Shown: positions 10,446 to 19,283 of the stretch, in pieces | Numbering within the stretch: the stretch's first letter is position 1 | Layout of the letters: each line of letters opens with the position of its first letter | NCBI RefSeq assembly: GCF_034347385.1 | Contig: NZ_CP133777.1 | Location: 186,001-250,000, forward strand | Source: Actimicrobium sp. CCC2.4 | GTDB taxonomy: Bacteria; Pseudomonadota; Gammaproteobacteria; Burkholderiales; Burkholderiaceae_D | Direction: 5' to 3' | DNA length: 64,000 nt | Made by a program: the position numbers and the translations under genes | Notes under the pieces: model-generated | Told to the model about the DNA's origin: nothing | Databases searched by the model: none | The model's input: the letters and a program-made list of their open reading frames with translations, nothing else

Positions 10446-11521
10446 CTCCCGCCCATCCTCTGATGATGGAATCGTTGTTGCGACACATGGTTGAACTGAC
10501 CGGACAGCGCGACCACCACCTGCTGGATGTGGCGGTCATTTCGGCGTTGCAGGAGATGGTCGGTGCCAGCCAGGTCCGGGTACTCGATATTTTCCGGGCC
10601 GGTGACGCGGCGATGATGCGGCCACGTGCCTGGATCATGCATGGCAAGGTGATCGCTATCGATGAGAGCACCGCGCACCAGCACGGCGATACCGCGCTGG
10701 CACAGTATCCGGTGCTGGTCGATTGCATTGCCCGACAGGGCGGCCGGGCCGAAGAAACCGGCCCCGAAGGCGAACACATTCTGTGGGTACCGATCTGGCA
10801 AAACGATATCGCCACGGCCTGTTTGCAGATTAGCGGCCTCACCGCCGTCGCACCGGCAACGCTGCACGTGATGGAAGGCATCCTGAGCGTCTACCGCAAT
10901 TACCAGAACCTGCTCGATTACAGCGAACGCGATTCGCTGACCGGCCTGCTCAACCGCCGCACCTTCGACGAAAAATTCTCGCGCATGGTTGCCTGCAGCA
11001 CGCCCGCCGACAGCACGCTGGCGAGCACCACCGAGCGGCGTCATCCGAACGATATCGAAGGACAGTGGCTGGCCGTGGTCGACATCGATCACTTCAAGCG
11101 CGTCAATGACCAGTTCGGCCATCTGTACGGCGACGAAGTCCTGATCCTGGTGGCCAACCTGCTGCGCTCGTCATTCCGTACACAGGACCGGGTGTTTCGC
11201 TTCGGTGGCGAAGAATTCGTGATCCTGCTGCGCTCGGTGTCGCTGGCCGATGCCCGCACCGCGTTCGAGCGGCTGCGCGCCAATATCGAAGAACACCACT
11301 TTCCGCAACTTGGCACCATCACGGTCAGCATCGGCTTTGTCAGTATCAGTTCATCGACGCCGGTGGTGATACTCGGTCACGCCGATCAGGCGCTGTATTT
11401 CGGTAAATCCAACGGCCGCAACCAGGTCTGCTTTTATGATGAACTGGTGCTGCGCGGCCAGCTGCATTCCGAAGTCATCAATGACCATGTCGAGTTCTTT
11501 TTTGACGACCATCCGGGCTGA
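10442..11521 (+). CDS. GGDEF diguanylate cyclase with N-terminal sensory region
   Basis: 359-residue enzyme expected to make cyclic di-GMP from two GTP. Residues 1-150 form a GAF-like sensor region without membrane segments, so it is cytoplasmic. The C-terminal half has the GGDEF domain: DSLTGLLNRRTFDEKF, DIDHFKRVNDQFGH, and the active site RFGGEEF. An RTQD motif five residues before GGEEF is the product-inhibition I-site. It has a 40-residue insert between the NRRTF and DIDHFK motifs. The frame is closed just upstream, so the start is GTG at 10442 or an ATG at 10463/10466. Confidence 0.9.
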   Translation: MTPAHPLMMESLLRHMVELTGQRDHHLLDVAVISALQEMVGASQVRVLDIFRAGDAAMMRPRAWIMHGKVIAIDESTAHQHGDTALAQYPVLVDCIARQGGRAEETGPEGEHILWVPIWQNDIATACLQISGLTAVAPATLHVMEGILSVYRNYQNLLDYSERDSLTGLLNRRTFDEKFSRMVACSTPADSTLASTTERRHPNDIEGQWLAVVDIDHFKRVNDQFGHLYGDEVLILVANLLRSSFRTQDRVFRFGGEEFVILLRSVSLADARTAFERLRANIEEHHFPQLGTITVSIGFVSISSSTPVVILGHADQALYFGKSNGRNQVCFYDELVLRGQLHSEVINDHVEFFFDDHPG

Positions 11522-11550
11522 AGGGCGCTAACACCGGCATCCGGTTTTTC

Positions 11551-12924
11551 TCAGGAGAGGCGCGACGTTGCCGCTTGCCGCACCGGCAATGCCAGTGTCG
11601 CCTCCAGCCCGCCACCGGCCGGATTGGCCAGCACCAGCGTGCCGCCATGGGCCTCGGCAATATTGCGCGCAATCGTCAGTCCCAGACCGGTGCCGCCGGT
11701 GTCACGCGAACGCGAGGTTTCGAGCCGGAAAAAAGGATCAAAGACGGCTTCGAGCTGATCCGGCGGCAAGCCCGGTCCGGCATCGCGAATACGGATCACG
11801 ACCCGCTCCTGCTCGCGCACCACCGAGACCCGCGCCAGCCGACCGTACTTGATCGCATTGTCGAGCAGGTTGGTCAGGCAGCGCCGCAGCGCATTCGGTT
11901 GCGCCATCACGCGTACGCCGGACGGTCCCGTCAATTCCACATCCTGACCGGCATCAGTGGCATCGGCACACACGCTGTCGATCAGCGAATCGAGATCGAG
12001 CCGTTGCAACGGTTCCTGCGAATCCATGCTGCGCGCCAGTTCCAGCCCTTCGCGCACCATCGACTGCATCACACCCAGATCATCGATGAGCTTGGTGCGC
12101 AGTTCGCCGTCGCCGACTTTTTCGAGGCGCAGGCGCAAGCGCGTCAGCGGTGTCTGCAAGTCATGCGTGATGGCCGCCAGCATGTGAGTGCGGTGCTGGA
12201 CCTGGCGACGGATGCGCGCCTGCATCGCATTGAAGGCGCTGGCGGCCTGGCGGATTTCGGTCGGACCGGTTTCGGGCAAGGGTGCGCGATCGAGATCACT
12301 GCCGAGTGCGCCGGCGGCTTCGGCCAGTTGCCGGATCGGACGCGCCGTCATGCGTGCCACCAGCCAGGCCAGCAAGCCGATCAGCGTCAGGAACAAGGCC
12401 AGATAAGCGCTCGGCAAACCGAGCGGCGGCTTGTCCTTGCCGCCGCCGGTCGAGCCGCCCGGCCGCAATTGCACCCGCAGCAGCTGGCCATCGCTCAGAC
12501 CCACCAGAATCGACTGGCAATCGCCCGGATTGGCCCGCTCGAAACGCGGCAGGCGGGCCAGCCGGGGCTGGCAACCGGTCTGCTGTTTCAGGACGATCTG
12601 GCGATGCATGCCCAGGCGCGACTTGAGCAGATCGACCAGCGCGCCATCGCTGCCACCGAGTGCCTCGAGATCGTCGGCCATGCTGGCAGCAACGCCGAAA
12701 TTGGTCGCCGTCTGCAGGATCACCGGCCGCACCTCCGGTGCCGCCTGATCGAGCGCCACCACCAGCTGGACCACCCGCTCGGCGCTGTGATTGAGGCGCA
12801 TCTGGTTCATCGCCCCTTCCCGCTCGCGCTCTGCCAGCATTGCCGTGACACCGGTCGCCACCAGGATCCCGGCCAGCAGGATCACGAACACCCGGTTGGC
12901 AATCGATCCCAGAAAGTTTTTCAA
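11551..12924 (-). CDS. Sensor histidine kinase (EnvZ-like)
   Basis: 457-residue inner-membrane kinase. A first membrane helix lies at about residues 10-28, a periplasmic sensor follows, and a second helix (AYLALFLTLIGLLAWLVA) lies near 175-195. Then come HAMP, the HisKA domain with the phosphorylated His at 254 (AAITHDLQTPLTR), the N box NLLDNAIKYG, and G boxes DAGPGLPP and GTGLGL. The frame has no ATG near the expected N-terminus; the best start is TTG at 12924, which overlaps the TGA of the response regulator gene upstream (TTGA), so translation is coupled. The signal sensed is unknown. Confidence 0.88.
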   Translation of the reverse strand: MKNFLGSIANRVFVILLAGILVATGVTAMLAEREREGAMNQMRLNHSAERVVQLVVALDQAAPEVRPVILQTATNFGVAASMADDLEALGGSDGALVDLLKSRLGMHRQIVLKQQTGCQPRLARLPRFERANPGDCQSILVGLSDGQLLRVQLRPGGSTGGGKDKPPLGLPSAYLALFLTLIGLLAWLVARMTARPIRQLAEAAGALGSDLDRAPLPETGPTEIRQAASAFNAMQARIRRQVQHRTHMLAAITHDLQTPLTRLRLRLEKVGDGELRTKLIDDLGVMQSMVREGLELARSMDSQEPLQRLDLDSLIDSVCADATDAGQDVELTGPSGVRVMAQPNALRRCLTNLLDNAIKYGRLARVSVVREQERVVIRIRDAGPGLPPDQLEAVFDPFFRLETSRSRDTGGTGLGLTIARNIAEAHGGTLVLANPAGGGLEATLALPVRQAATSRLS

Positions 12925-13649
12925 TGCCGGCTCTCGATCGATACCGTGGCCGACAGCACATAGCCTTCGTTGCGCACGGTCTTGATGATGCGCGGCGTAC
13001 GGGCGTCGTCGCCGAGTTTCTGGCGCAGCCGGCTGATCTGGATATCGACCGAGCGGTCGAACGGATCGGCATCGCGGCCGCGCGTCAGTTCCAGCAACTG
13101 GTCGCGGTTGAGCACCCGGTTCGGGTGTTCGAGAAATACCTTGAGCAGGCGGAATTCGGCACCCGACAACGCCACCACGGTACCGTCTTCCATCACCAGA
13201 TGGCGCGCCATCAAATCGAGCCGCCAGGTATCGAACAGCATGCTGTGCGCCTCGCTCAAGGCCATGTTGGGCGGCAGGGCGTTGGTCCGGCGCAGCACGC
13301 TGCGGATGCGGGCGAACAGTTCGCGCGGTTCGAACGGCTTGGCGAGGTAATCGTCGGCGCCCATTTCGAGCCCGAGGATGCGGTCCAGCGGTTCGCCACG
13401 TGCGGTCAGCATGATCACCGGCAGGCTCGATTGCGCGCGCAGATTGCGGCACAGCGTCAGGCCATCTTCGCCGGGCAGGGTCAGGTCGAGTACGACCAGA
13501 TCGATGCGGGCGGTGTCGAGCATCTTGCGCATCTCGGTGCCATTGCTGGCCGTGAAGGTCCGGAAGCCATTGCCGTCGAGGTAATCGGCCAGCAAGGTGC
13601 GGATGTCGCGGTCGTCATCGACGACCAGAATTTGTGTCGGATTTTCCAT
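12921..13649 (-). CDS. OmpR-family response regulator
   Basis: 242 residues: receiver domain with acidic pocket DDD (11-13), phospho-acceptor Asp55 (VVLDLTLPGEDG) and Lys104 (AKPF), then a winged-helix DNA-binding domain (LSGAEFRLLKVFLEHPNRVLNRDQLL ... SVDIQISRLRQKLGDD). The ATG at 13649 was chosen because it directly precedes the first receiver strand; a longer frame upstream encodes nothing family-like. Partner of the overlapping histidine kinase. It is divergent from ettA. Confidence 0.9.
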   Translation of the reverse strand: MENPTQILVVDDDRDIRTLLADYLDGNGFRTFTASNGTEMRKMLDTARIDLVVLDLTLPGEDGLTLCRNLRAQSSLPVIMLTARGEPLDRILGLEMGADDYLAKPFEPRELFARIRSVLRRTNALPPNMALSEAHSMLFDTWRLDLMARHLVMEDGTVVALSGAEFRLLKVFLEHPNRVLNRDQLLELTRGRDADPFDRSVDIQISRLRQKLGDDARTPRIIKTVRNEGYVLSATVSIESRH

Positions 13650-13813
13650 GCGCTGATTATCACCACCCGCGCGCCGATCGGACAGCGGAATTTGTAGCGC
13701 CGGGTGACGCGGGATGGATGGGACATAGTGCGTTACAAAGCAGCGCCCGCTAGCCCGGCCAAGCCCCATCGGTTATCCTGAGCGCCTTCCGATTACTCCA
13801 ACCGAGACCAACC

Positions 13814-15481
13814 ATGGCCAATTACGTCTACACGATGAACAAGGTGGGCAAGATCGTCCCGCCGAAGCGCCAGATCCTGAAAGATATTTCGCTGTCCTTT
13901 TTCCCGGGCGCCAAGATCGGCGTGCTCGGCCTGAACGGGTCGGGCAAATCGACGCTGCTCAAAATCATGGCCGGCATCGACAAGGACATCATCGGCGACG
14001 CCGTACCGATGCCGGGTCTGAACATCGGCTACCTGCCGCAGGAGCCGCTGCTGGACCCGGAACAGACCGTACGCCAGGCCGTCGAAAGCGGCCTCGGCGA
14101 AGTCTTCGAAGCCAAGGCCAAGCTCGATGCGGTGTATGCCGCTTATGCCGACGAAGACGCCGATTTCGATGCGCTCGCCGCCGAACAGGGCCGGCTCGAA
14201 GCCATCATCTCGACCTCGGCCGGCGACAATCCTGAACAGCAACTGGAGATGGCCGCCGATGCCTTGCGCCTGCCGCCGTGGGACGCCAAAATCGGCGTGC
14301 TGTCAGGCGGTGAAAAACGCCGCGTCGCGCTGTGCCGGCTGCTGCTGTCGAAGCCCGACATGCTGTTGCTCGACGAGCCGACTAACCATCTGGATGCCGA
14401 ATCAGTCGACTGGCTCGAACAGTTCCTGCAGCGCTTTCCCGGCACTGTCGTCGCCATCACCCATGATCGCTACTTCCTCGACAACGCCGCCGAGTGGATT
14501 CTCGAACTCGACCGCGGCCACGGCATTCCATGGAAAGGCAATTACAGCTCGTGGCTGGAACAAAAAACCAATCGCCTGAAGCAGGAAGAAGCCACCGAAT
14601 CGTCGCGCCAGAAAACCATGAACCAGGAACTCGAATGGGTGCGGCAGAATCCGAAGGGCCGGCAAGCCAAGAGCAAGGCCCGGCTGGCGCGCTTCAATGA
14701 ATTGTCCGAGCACGAATACCAGAAGCGCAACGAGACCAGCGAGATTTTCATCCCGGTGGCCGAGCGTCTGGGCAACGATGTCATCGAATTCAAAAACGTC
14801 AACAAGGCCTTTGGCGAGCGCCTGCTGATCGATGACCTCAGCTTCACCATTCCGGCCGGCGCGATCGTCGGCATCATCGGTCCGAACGGGGCCGGTAAAT
14901 CGACCTTGTTCAAGATGATCATGGGCTTGGAGCAGCCCGATGGCGGCGAAGTGGCGATCGGCCAGACCGCGCGCATCTCGATGGTCGACCAGTCGCGCGA
15001 TACGCTATCCGACAACAAGACCGTGTTCGAAGACGTCACCGGCGGCGCCGACATCCTGACGGTTGGCCGCTTCGAAATGCCGTCGCGAGCCTATCTGGGA
15101 CGCTTCAACTTCAAGGGCGGCGACCAGCAAAAAATGGTCGGCACTTTGTCCGGCGGCGAACGCGGCCGGCTGCATCTGGCCAAGACGCTGCTCAAGGGTG
15201 GCAACGTACTGCTGCTCGATGAACCATCGAACGACCTCGACGTCGAAACCCTGCGCGCACTCGAGGATGCCTTGCTCGAATTCGCCGGCAGCGTGCTGGT
15301 GATATCGCATGATCGCTGGTTCCTGGACCGCATCGCGACCCACATCCTGGCCTTCGAAGGCAATTCGCACGTCGCCTTCTTCGATGGCAATTACCAGGAA
15401 TACGAAGCCGACAAGCGCAAGCGCCTCGGCGAAGAAGGTGCCAAGCCGAAGCGGATCCGCTACAAGCCACTGACCACCTGA
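13814..15481 (+). CDS. ettA: Energy-dependent translational throttle protein EttA (ABC-F)
   Basis: 555-residue cytoplasmic ABC-F ATPase that binds the ribosomal E site and gates entry into elongation according to the ATP/ADP ratio. It begins MANYVYTMNKVGKIVPPKR, characteristic of EttA. Two ATPase domains are seen: Walker A GLNGSGKST and GPNGAGKST, signatures LSGGEKRR and LSGGERGR, and an intervening Arg/Lys-rich ABC-F linker (KNPKGRQAKSKARLARF region). There is no membrane domain. It is a single gene; an 8-bp GC-rich hairpin follows it at 15493-15518. Confidence 0.96.
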   Translation: MANYVYTMNKVGKIVPPKRQILKDISLSFFPGAKIGVLGLNGSGKSTLLKIMAGIDKDIIGDAVPMPGLNIGYLPQEPLLDPEQTVRQAVESGLGEVFEAKAKLDAVYAAYADEDADFDALAAEQGRLEAIISTSAGDNPEQQLEMAADALRLPPWDAKIGVLSGGEKRRVALCRLLLSKPDMLLLDEPTNHLDAESVDWLEQFLQRFPGTVVAITHDRYFLDNAAEWILELDRGHGIPWKGNYSSWLEQKTNRLKQEEATESSRQKTMNQELEWVRQNPKGRQAKSKARLARFNELSEHEYQKRNETSEIFIPVAERLGNDVIEFKNVNKAFGERLLIDDLSFTIPAGAIVGIIGPNGAGKSTLFKMIMGLEQPDGGEVAIGQTARISMVDQSRDTLSDNKTVFEDVTGGADILTVGRFEMPSRAYLGRFNFKGGDQQKMVGTLSGGERGRLHLAKTLLKGGNVLLLDEPSNDLDVETLRALEDALLEFAGSVLVISHDRWFLDRIATHILAFEGNSHVAFFDGNYQEYEADKRKRLGEEGAKPKRIRYKPLTT

Positions 15482-15492
15482 CGCAGCCTGCC

Positions 15493-15518
15493 GCCCGACC
15501 CGGTCCGCCCGGTCGGGC
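15493..15518 (+). terminator. GC-rich hairpin downstream of ettA
   Basis: GCCCGACC and GGTCGGGC form a perfect 8-bp stem with a 10-base loop, 12 bases after the ettA stop. There is no T run, so intrinsic termination would be weak. Confidence 0.4.
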
Positions 15519-15554
15519 AACGCACTTCCCTGCCTCCTGAAAGTCCCGCTCCCC

Positions 15555-16412
15555 ATGTCCAAAGCAGTAAAAAGATCCCTCCCGCAAGCCATCGACCTCG
15601 GTATCCCCAAAGCCGGCTGGCGTCGCACCCTTTACACGATCATTTTTGAATCCGATACGGTCGCCGGCAAGCGCTTCGACCTGCTGCTGCTGGGCGCCAT
15701 CGTGCTCAGCATCGGCGTGGTCGCGCTTGATAGCGTTGCCGTCATGACCGAGCGCTACGGCACCGTGCTCAATACCCTCGAATGGTTTTTCACGCTGGTG
15801 TTCCTGCTCGAATATCTGGCGCGGCTGTCCTGCGTGCGGCGGCCGGTGCGCTATGCGCGCAGTTTCTTCGGCATCATCGACCTGCTGTCTATCGTGCCCT
15901 CATTTCTGGCGCTGTTTTTCCCGGGCGCGCATGCCTTCCTCGATATCCGCATCCTGCGGCTGCTGCGTATTTTTCGTATTCTCAAGATGGTCGCCTACAT
16001 CAAGGAGTATCAGCTGCTCGGGCAGGCGCTGGTGGCTAGCCGGCGCAAGATCCTGATCTTCCTGTCCTGCGTGCTGATGATCGTGATCCTGATGGGCACC
16101 GCGATGTACGTGATTGAAGGGGCCGAGAACGGCTTCACCAGTATTCCGACCTCGGTCTACTGGGCGATCTCGACGGTGACCACAGTCGGCTTTGGCGACA
16201 TCACCCCGAAAACCGATGCCGGCCGCGCGCTGGCCTCGGTAATGATGCTGCTGGGCTGGGGCATCCTCGCGGTGCCGACCGGCATCATCAGTTCGGAGCT
16301 GACGGCGCAGCATTTTTCGGCCCGGCCGCTGCCGCGCGACTGCCCCGCATGCCTGAGCGAAGGCCATGAAGCAGAAGCCGTGTTCTGCAAGGATTGCGGC
16401 GCGACGCTGTAA
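15555..16412 (+). CDS. Voltage-gated-type ion channel with C-terminal zinc ribbon
   Basis: 285-residue inner-membrane channel of the six-helix voltage-gated K+ type. The S4-like segment carries regularly spaced Arg (DIRILRLLRIFRILKM, near residue 135), and the pore filter TTVGFGDITP lies near residue 210; TVGFGD is a potassium selectivity variant. After the last helix comes a cytoplasmic tail with CPACLSEGH...CKDCGATL, a four-cysteine zinc ribbon. The short tail has no RCK nucleotide domain. No operon partner. Confidence 0.88.
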   Translation: MSKAVKRSLPQAIDLGIPKAGWRRTLYTIIFESDTVAGKRFDLLLLGAIVLSIGVVALDSVAVMTERYGTVLNTLEWFFTLVFLLEYLARLSCVRRPVRYARSFFGIIDLLSIVPSFLALFFPGAHAFLDIRILRLLRIFRILKMVAYIKEYQLLGQALVASRRKILIFLSCVLMIVILMGTAMYVIEGAENGFTSIPTSVYWAISTVTTVGFGDITPKTDAGRALASVMMLLGWGILAVPTGIISSELTAQHFSARPLPRDCPACLSEGHEAEAVFCKDCGATL

Positions 16413-16424
16413 GCCGGCGGGGTA

Positions 16425-16513
16425 CTCCCGGCCTGGTCATGGCGTAGCACAGACAGGTTCATCAAGCGCTGGCGAACCATTCGGTGCAATGCCCTGCGGT
16501 TATTGCACCCTAC
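16425..16513 (+). repeat. 89-bp dispersed repeat, copy 1
   Basis: This intergenic stretch aligns without gaps over 89 bases to the reverse complement of 55595-55683, being near-identical in its last 36 bases. The 3' part holds the inverted arms GGTGCAAT and ATTGCACC around CCCTGCGGTT. A shorter copy of that core is at 30822-30853, and the 5' part recurs at 40330-40370. It has the look of a REP-like palindromic element. The rest of the gap up to 16686 shows nothing else. Confidence 0.75.
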
Positions 16514-16686
16514 AGTCTGGGCAATGATGGTGGGCGGGCTAGGCTTGCTGGGCTTTGCGGCGCGCCGTCGCCGCAGCGATGTGCGACTAGGCTGAGAACG
16601 ACCCGACAGCCGGCCACTACTCCGGCTGAAGTTGCGCACCAACATAAACGCAACCCGCCAAGGTATCTGGACGACGCTGTTGCATA

Positions 16687-17868
16687 ATGCACGCTGACAT
16701 CGCTTCTAGCCACTTCATGGAATCTGCCGTTTTACCTCCTCTGCCACGTCCTTTGCTGCCCGCCCGCATCGCCCTGCCCATCCTGTTCATCCTGCTTGGT
16801 GCCGTTTTTGCCACCTGGGCGGCGCGCATCCCGGCGCTGCGCGATGCGCTGCAGCTCGGTGCCGCCGAGCTCGGGCTGGTGCTGTTGTGCAGCGGCGTCG
16901 GCGCGGTACTGTCGTTTCCGCTGGCGGCCTGGCTGCTGGCGCGACATGGCGCACGCCATGCGGCGCTCTGGTCCGGACTGGCCTTGTTGCTGCTCGTGCC
17001 GTGTCTGGCGCTGGCGCCGCGGATGGGCTGGCTGATGCTGGCGATGTTCGGCATGGGCTCGGCGACCAGCTGTTTCGATGTGGCCGTCAATGCGATCGGG
17101 GCCGAAGTCGAACGCTTGGCCGGCCGTTCGATCATGTCGATGCTGCATGCGTGGTTCTGCCTGGGCACCTTCAGCGGTGCCTTGCTGGGCAGCGCGATGG
17201 CGGGCTTGGACGTCACGCCGCTGTGGCATTTTTGTCTGCTGTCGGCCGGCTTCCTGCTGCCGCTGTGGCTGAGCTATCAGGCCTTGCCTGCGGACCGGAT
17301 TGTCCCCGGCGCCGTCCGGCAGCAATTCGCCTTGCCGCATGGCGCACTGGTGGCGCTGGGCATGATCGCTTTTTGCGGCGCGATGGTCGAAGGCTCTATC
17401 GGTGACTGGAGCGGCATTTACCTGACCGATCAACTCGGTGTCGCACCCGGCGTCGCGCCGCTCGGTTACGCGGTATTTTCCGGCATGATGCTGCTGGCAC
17501 GACTGGTCGGCGACCGCCTCAAGGATCGTCATAGCGCCCGTCCGGTGCTGGTCATCGGGGCCAGCATCGCCACCGTCGGCGTGCTGCTGGTGATCACTGC
17601 ATCGCACACTGGCGTGGCCTTCGCCGGCTTTGCACTGATCGGCGGCGGGGTGGCAGCGGTCTTCCCGTTCATCTTCAGCGCTGCCGGCAGGGAAGGCCCG
17701 ACCGCGCTGGCAGCCGTTGCCACGATGGGCTACAGCGGTGGCCTGATCGGCCCGCCCATCATCGGCTTTCTGGCCCACGGGCTGGGCCTGCAAGTGGCGC
17801 TCGGCTTTATCGGCGTACTGACGCTGATAGTCGCACTGGCAGCTGGCAAAGCCAGCTTGCTCAAATGA
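16687..17868 (+). CDS. MFS transporter (YbjJ-like)
   Basis: 393-residue inner-membrane transporter with about twelve hydrophobic segments. The GAVFATWAARIPALRDALQL start, the loop LAWLLARHGARHA between helices 2 and 3, and a central AWFCLGTFSGALLG resemble the YbjJ/fucose-permease-like branch of the major facilitator superfamily. The substrate is unknown. The start at 16687 lacks a good ribosome site, and an in-frame ATG at 16717 is possible. It lies 10 bases before a dioxygenase gene, so the two probably form an operon. Confidence 0.82.
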   Translation: MHADIASSHFMESAVLPPLPRPLLPARIALPILFILLGAVFATWAARIPALRDALQLGAAELGLVLLCSGVGAVLSFPLAAWLLARHGARHAALWSGLALLLLVPCLALAPRMGWLMLAMFGMGSATSCFDVAVNAIGAEVERLAGRSIMSMLHAWFCLGTFSGALLGSAMAGLDVTPLWHFCLLSAGFLLPLWLSYQALPADRIVPGAVRQQFALPHGALVALGMIAFCGAMVEGSIGDWSGIYLTDQLGVAPGVAPLGYAVFSGMMLLARLVGDRLKDRHSARPVLVIGASIATVGVLLVITASHTGVAFAGFALIGGGVAAVFPFIFSAAGREGPTALAAVATMGYSGGLIGPPIIGFLAHGLGLQVALGFIGVLTLIVALAAGKASLLK

Positions 17869-17878
17869 GGATGACGCC

Positions 17879-18640
17879 ATGACCCGACTGAGTTCCGGAC
17901 AGATCGTCCGGTTCCGCGAAGACGGCTACCTGGTCTTGCGCCAGCGCGTGACACCGGCCGACTGCGCCGCGCTGCGTGCAGTCGTCGGCGACGACCTGCA
18001 AATCGCCGCCGAGCCGGTCGAATACGAAGCCGATGTCGGCTATGCCGGCGCACCCGCCACCCGCGATGCGCCGGGTGGCCGCACGGTGCGGCGACTGCGC
18101 GGTGCCTGGCAGCGCCATCGGCTATTGCAGCAATGGGCGGCCGATCCGGCACTGATGGCGATGCTCGGACAATTGTTTGACCAGCCGGTGGTGCTCAATC
18201 TGGCCCATCACAACTGCGTGATGACCAAGCATCCCGACTGGGGCACCGCGACCGGCTGGCATCGCGATATCCGTTACTGGTCATTCACCGATGCCAACCT
18301 GATCACGGTCTGGCTGGCGCTGGGCCGCGAGGATGCCGGCAACGGCGGCCTGCAGGTGCTGCCCGGTTCGCACCGCTGGCAGATCGCACCGGACCAGCTC
18401 GATGCGCTCGACTTCCTGCGCCCCGACCTGGCGCGCAACGAGGCGCTGATGGCGCAAGGGGTCACCTTGTCGCTGGCTGAAGGCGACGTGCTGCTGTTCC
18501 ATAGCAGCCTGTTCCATGCGGCCGGCACCAACAGCTCGGGCGAGCGCAAGTTCTCGGTCGCGTTTGCCTATCGCGGTGCCGACAATCTGCCGCTGGCGGG
18601 GTCGCGTTCGGCGGCTGCCGGCGAAGTCGCGCTCGACTGA
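17879..18640 (+). CDS. Phytanoyl-CoA dioxygenase family protein
   Basis: 253-residue non-haem Fe(II)/2-oxoglutarate oxygenase. The iron ligands are seen as GWHRDIRYW (HxD, near residue 126) and a distal His in VLLFHSSLFHAAGTNSS, followed by the Arg of GERKFSVAF that binds 2-oxoglutarate. The LQVLPGSHRWQ segment is typical of PhyH proteins. The substrate is not known. GAGG stands upstream of the ATG. Probably co-transcribed with the MFS gene, which might move the substrate or product. Confidence 0.87.
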   Translation: MTRLSSGQIVRFREDGYLVLRQRVTPADCAALRAVVGDDLQIAAEPVEYEADVGYAGAPATRDAPGGRTVRRLRGAWQRHRLLQQWAADPALMAMLGQLFDQPVVLNLAHHNCVMTKHPDWGTATGWHRDIRYWSFTDANLITVWLALGREDAGNGGLQVLPGSHRWQIAPDQLDALDFLRPDLARNEALMAQGVTLSLAEGDVLLFHSSLFHAAGTNSSGERKFSVAFAYRGADNLPLAGSRSAAAGEVALD

Positions 18641-18656
18641 CATACGTCGTCAGCCC

Positions 18657-18688
18657 AAAAAAAAGCCCCCGACAAGTTGTCAGGGGCT
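18657..18688 (-). terminator. Intrinsic terminator for the PRC-barrel gene
   Basis: On the minus strand, arms AGCCCC/GGGGCT extended by TGTC/GACA close on a 3-base loop and are followed by a run of eight T. It lies 52 bases after the minus-strand gene ending at 18740. Confidence 0.85.
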
Positions 18689-18739
18689 GAAAACCGCACC
18701 GGAAAGGCGCGGGCAGGGAATCGTGGCCAGCTTGCCGGC

Positions 18740-19159
18740 TTAGCGCGGCAGGTCGTGGCCTTGTGTGGACGTGCTGTAGTACTCGTCTACCGTGGTGCGC
18801 CAGGTCTGGTCGGCCATGTCCGGCCAGTGGTCAGGGTCAAATCCGGGTGCCTGCTCCAGCTTTTCGCCATCGACATCGAGGACAAAACGCTTGTTGACGG
18901 TGTCGAGCATCAAGGCGCTCCATGGCACCGCAAACAGCTTTTCACCTATCCCGAGAAATCCGCCAAACGACAGCACCGCATAGGCAACTTTGCCCGAGCG
19001 CATGTCGATCATGATTTCCTTGACGTCGCCAAGGCTTTCGTCCTGACGGTTGTATACGTCTTCGCCCAGCAGCGTATCGGCACCCATCAGTTCGGGGCCG
19101 GGACCTTTGCCCGAGCTGGTGTCATACATGCCCAGCGAATCGCGTTCCAGGTAGCTCAT
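18740..19159 (-). CDS. PRC-barrel domain protein
   Basis: 139-residue cytoplasmic protein with one PRC-barrel domain: GADTLLGEDVYNRQDESLGDVKEIMID ... KVAYAVLSFGGFLGIGEKLFAVPW. Such domains occur in RNA-processing and photosystem proteins, but the stand-alone form with this layout is common in soil proteobacteria and uncharacterised. The start at 19159 is preceded by GGAGA at suitable spacing. A terminator follows. Confidence 0.85.
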   Translation of the reverse strand: MSYLERDSLGMYDTSSGKGPGPELMGADTLLGEDVYNRQDESLGDVKEIMIDMRSGKVAYAVLSFGGFLGIGEKLFAVPWSALMLDTVNKRFVLDVDGEKLEQAPGFDPDHWPDMADQTWRTTVDEYYSTSTQGHDLPR

Positions 19160-19283
19160 TGCATCTCCTTGCAAACCTCAGGAAGAGCTTGAAGCATAGG
19201 AGACGGCGCGCGTCGGGTCTGTTCGACAGCGCACACAGGGAGTCAGGTTGGAAGCCGTCGTCCGGGCGGCACGCAGATGCAGC

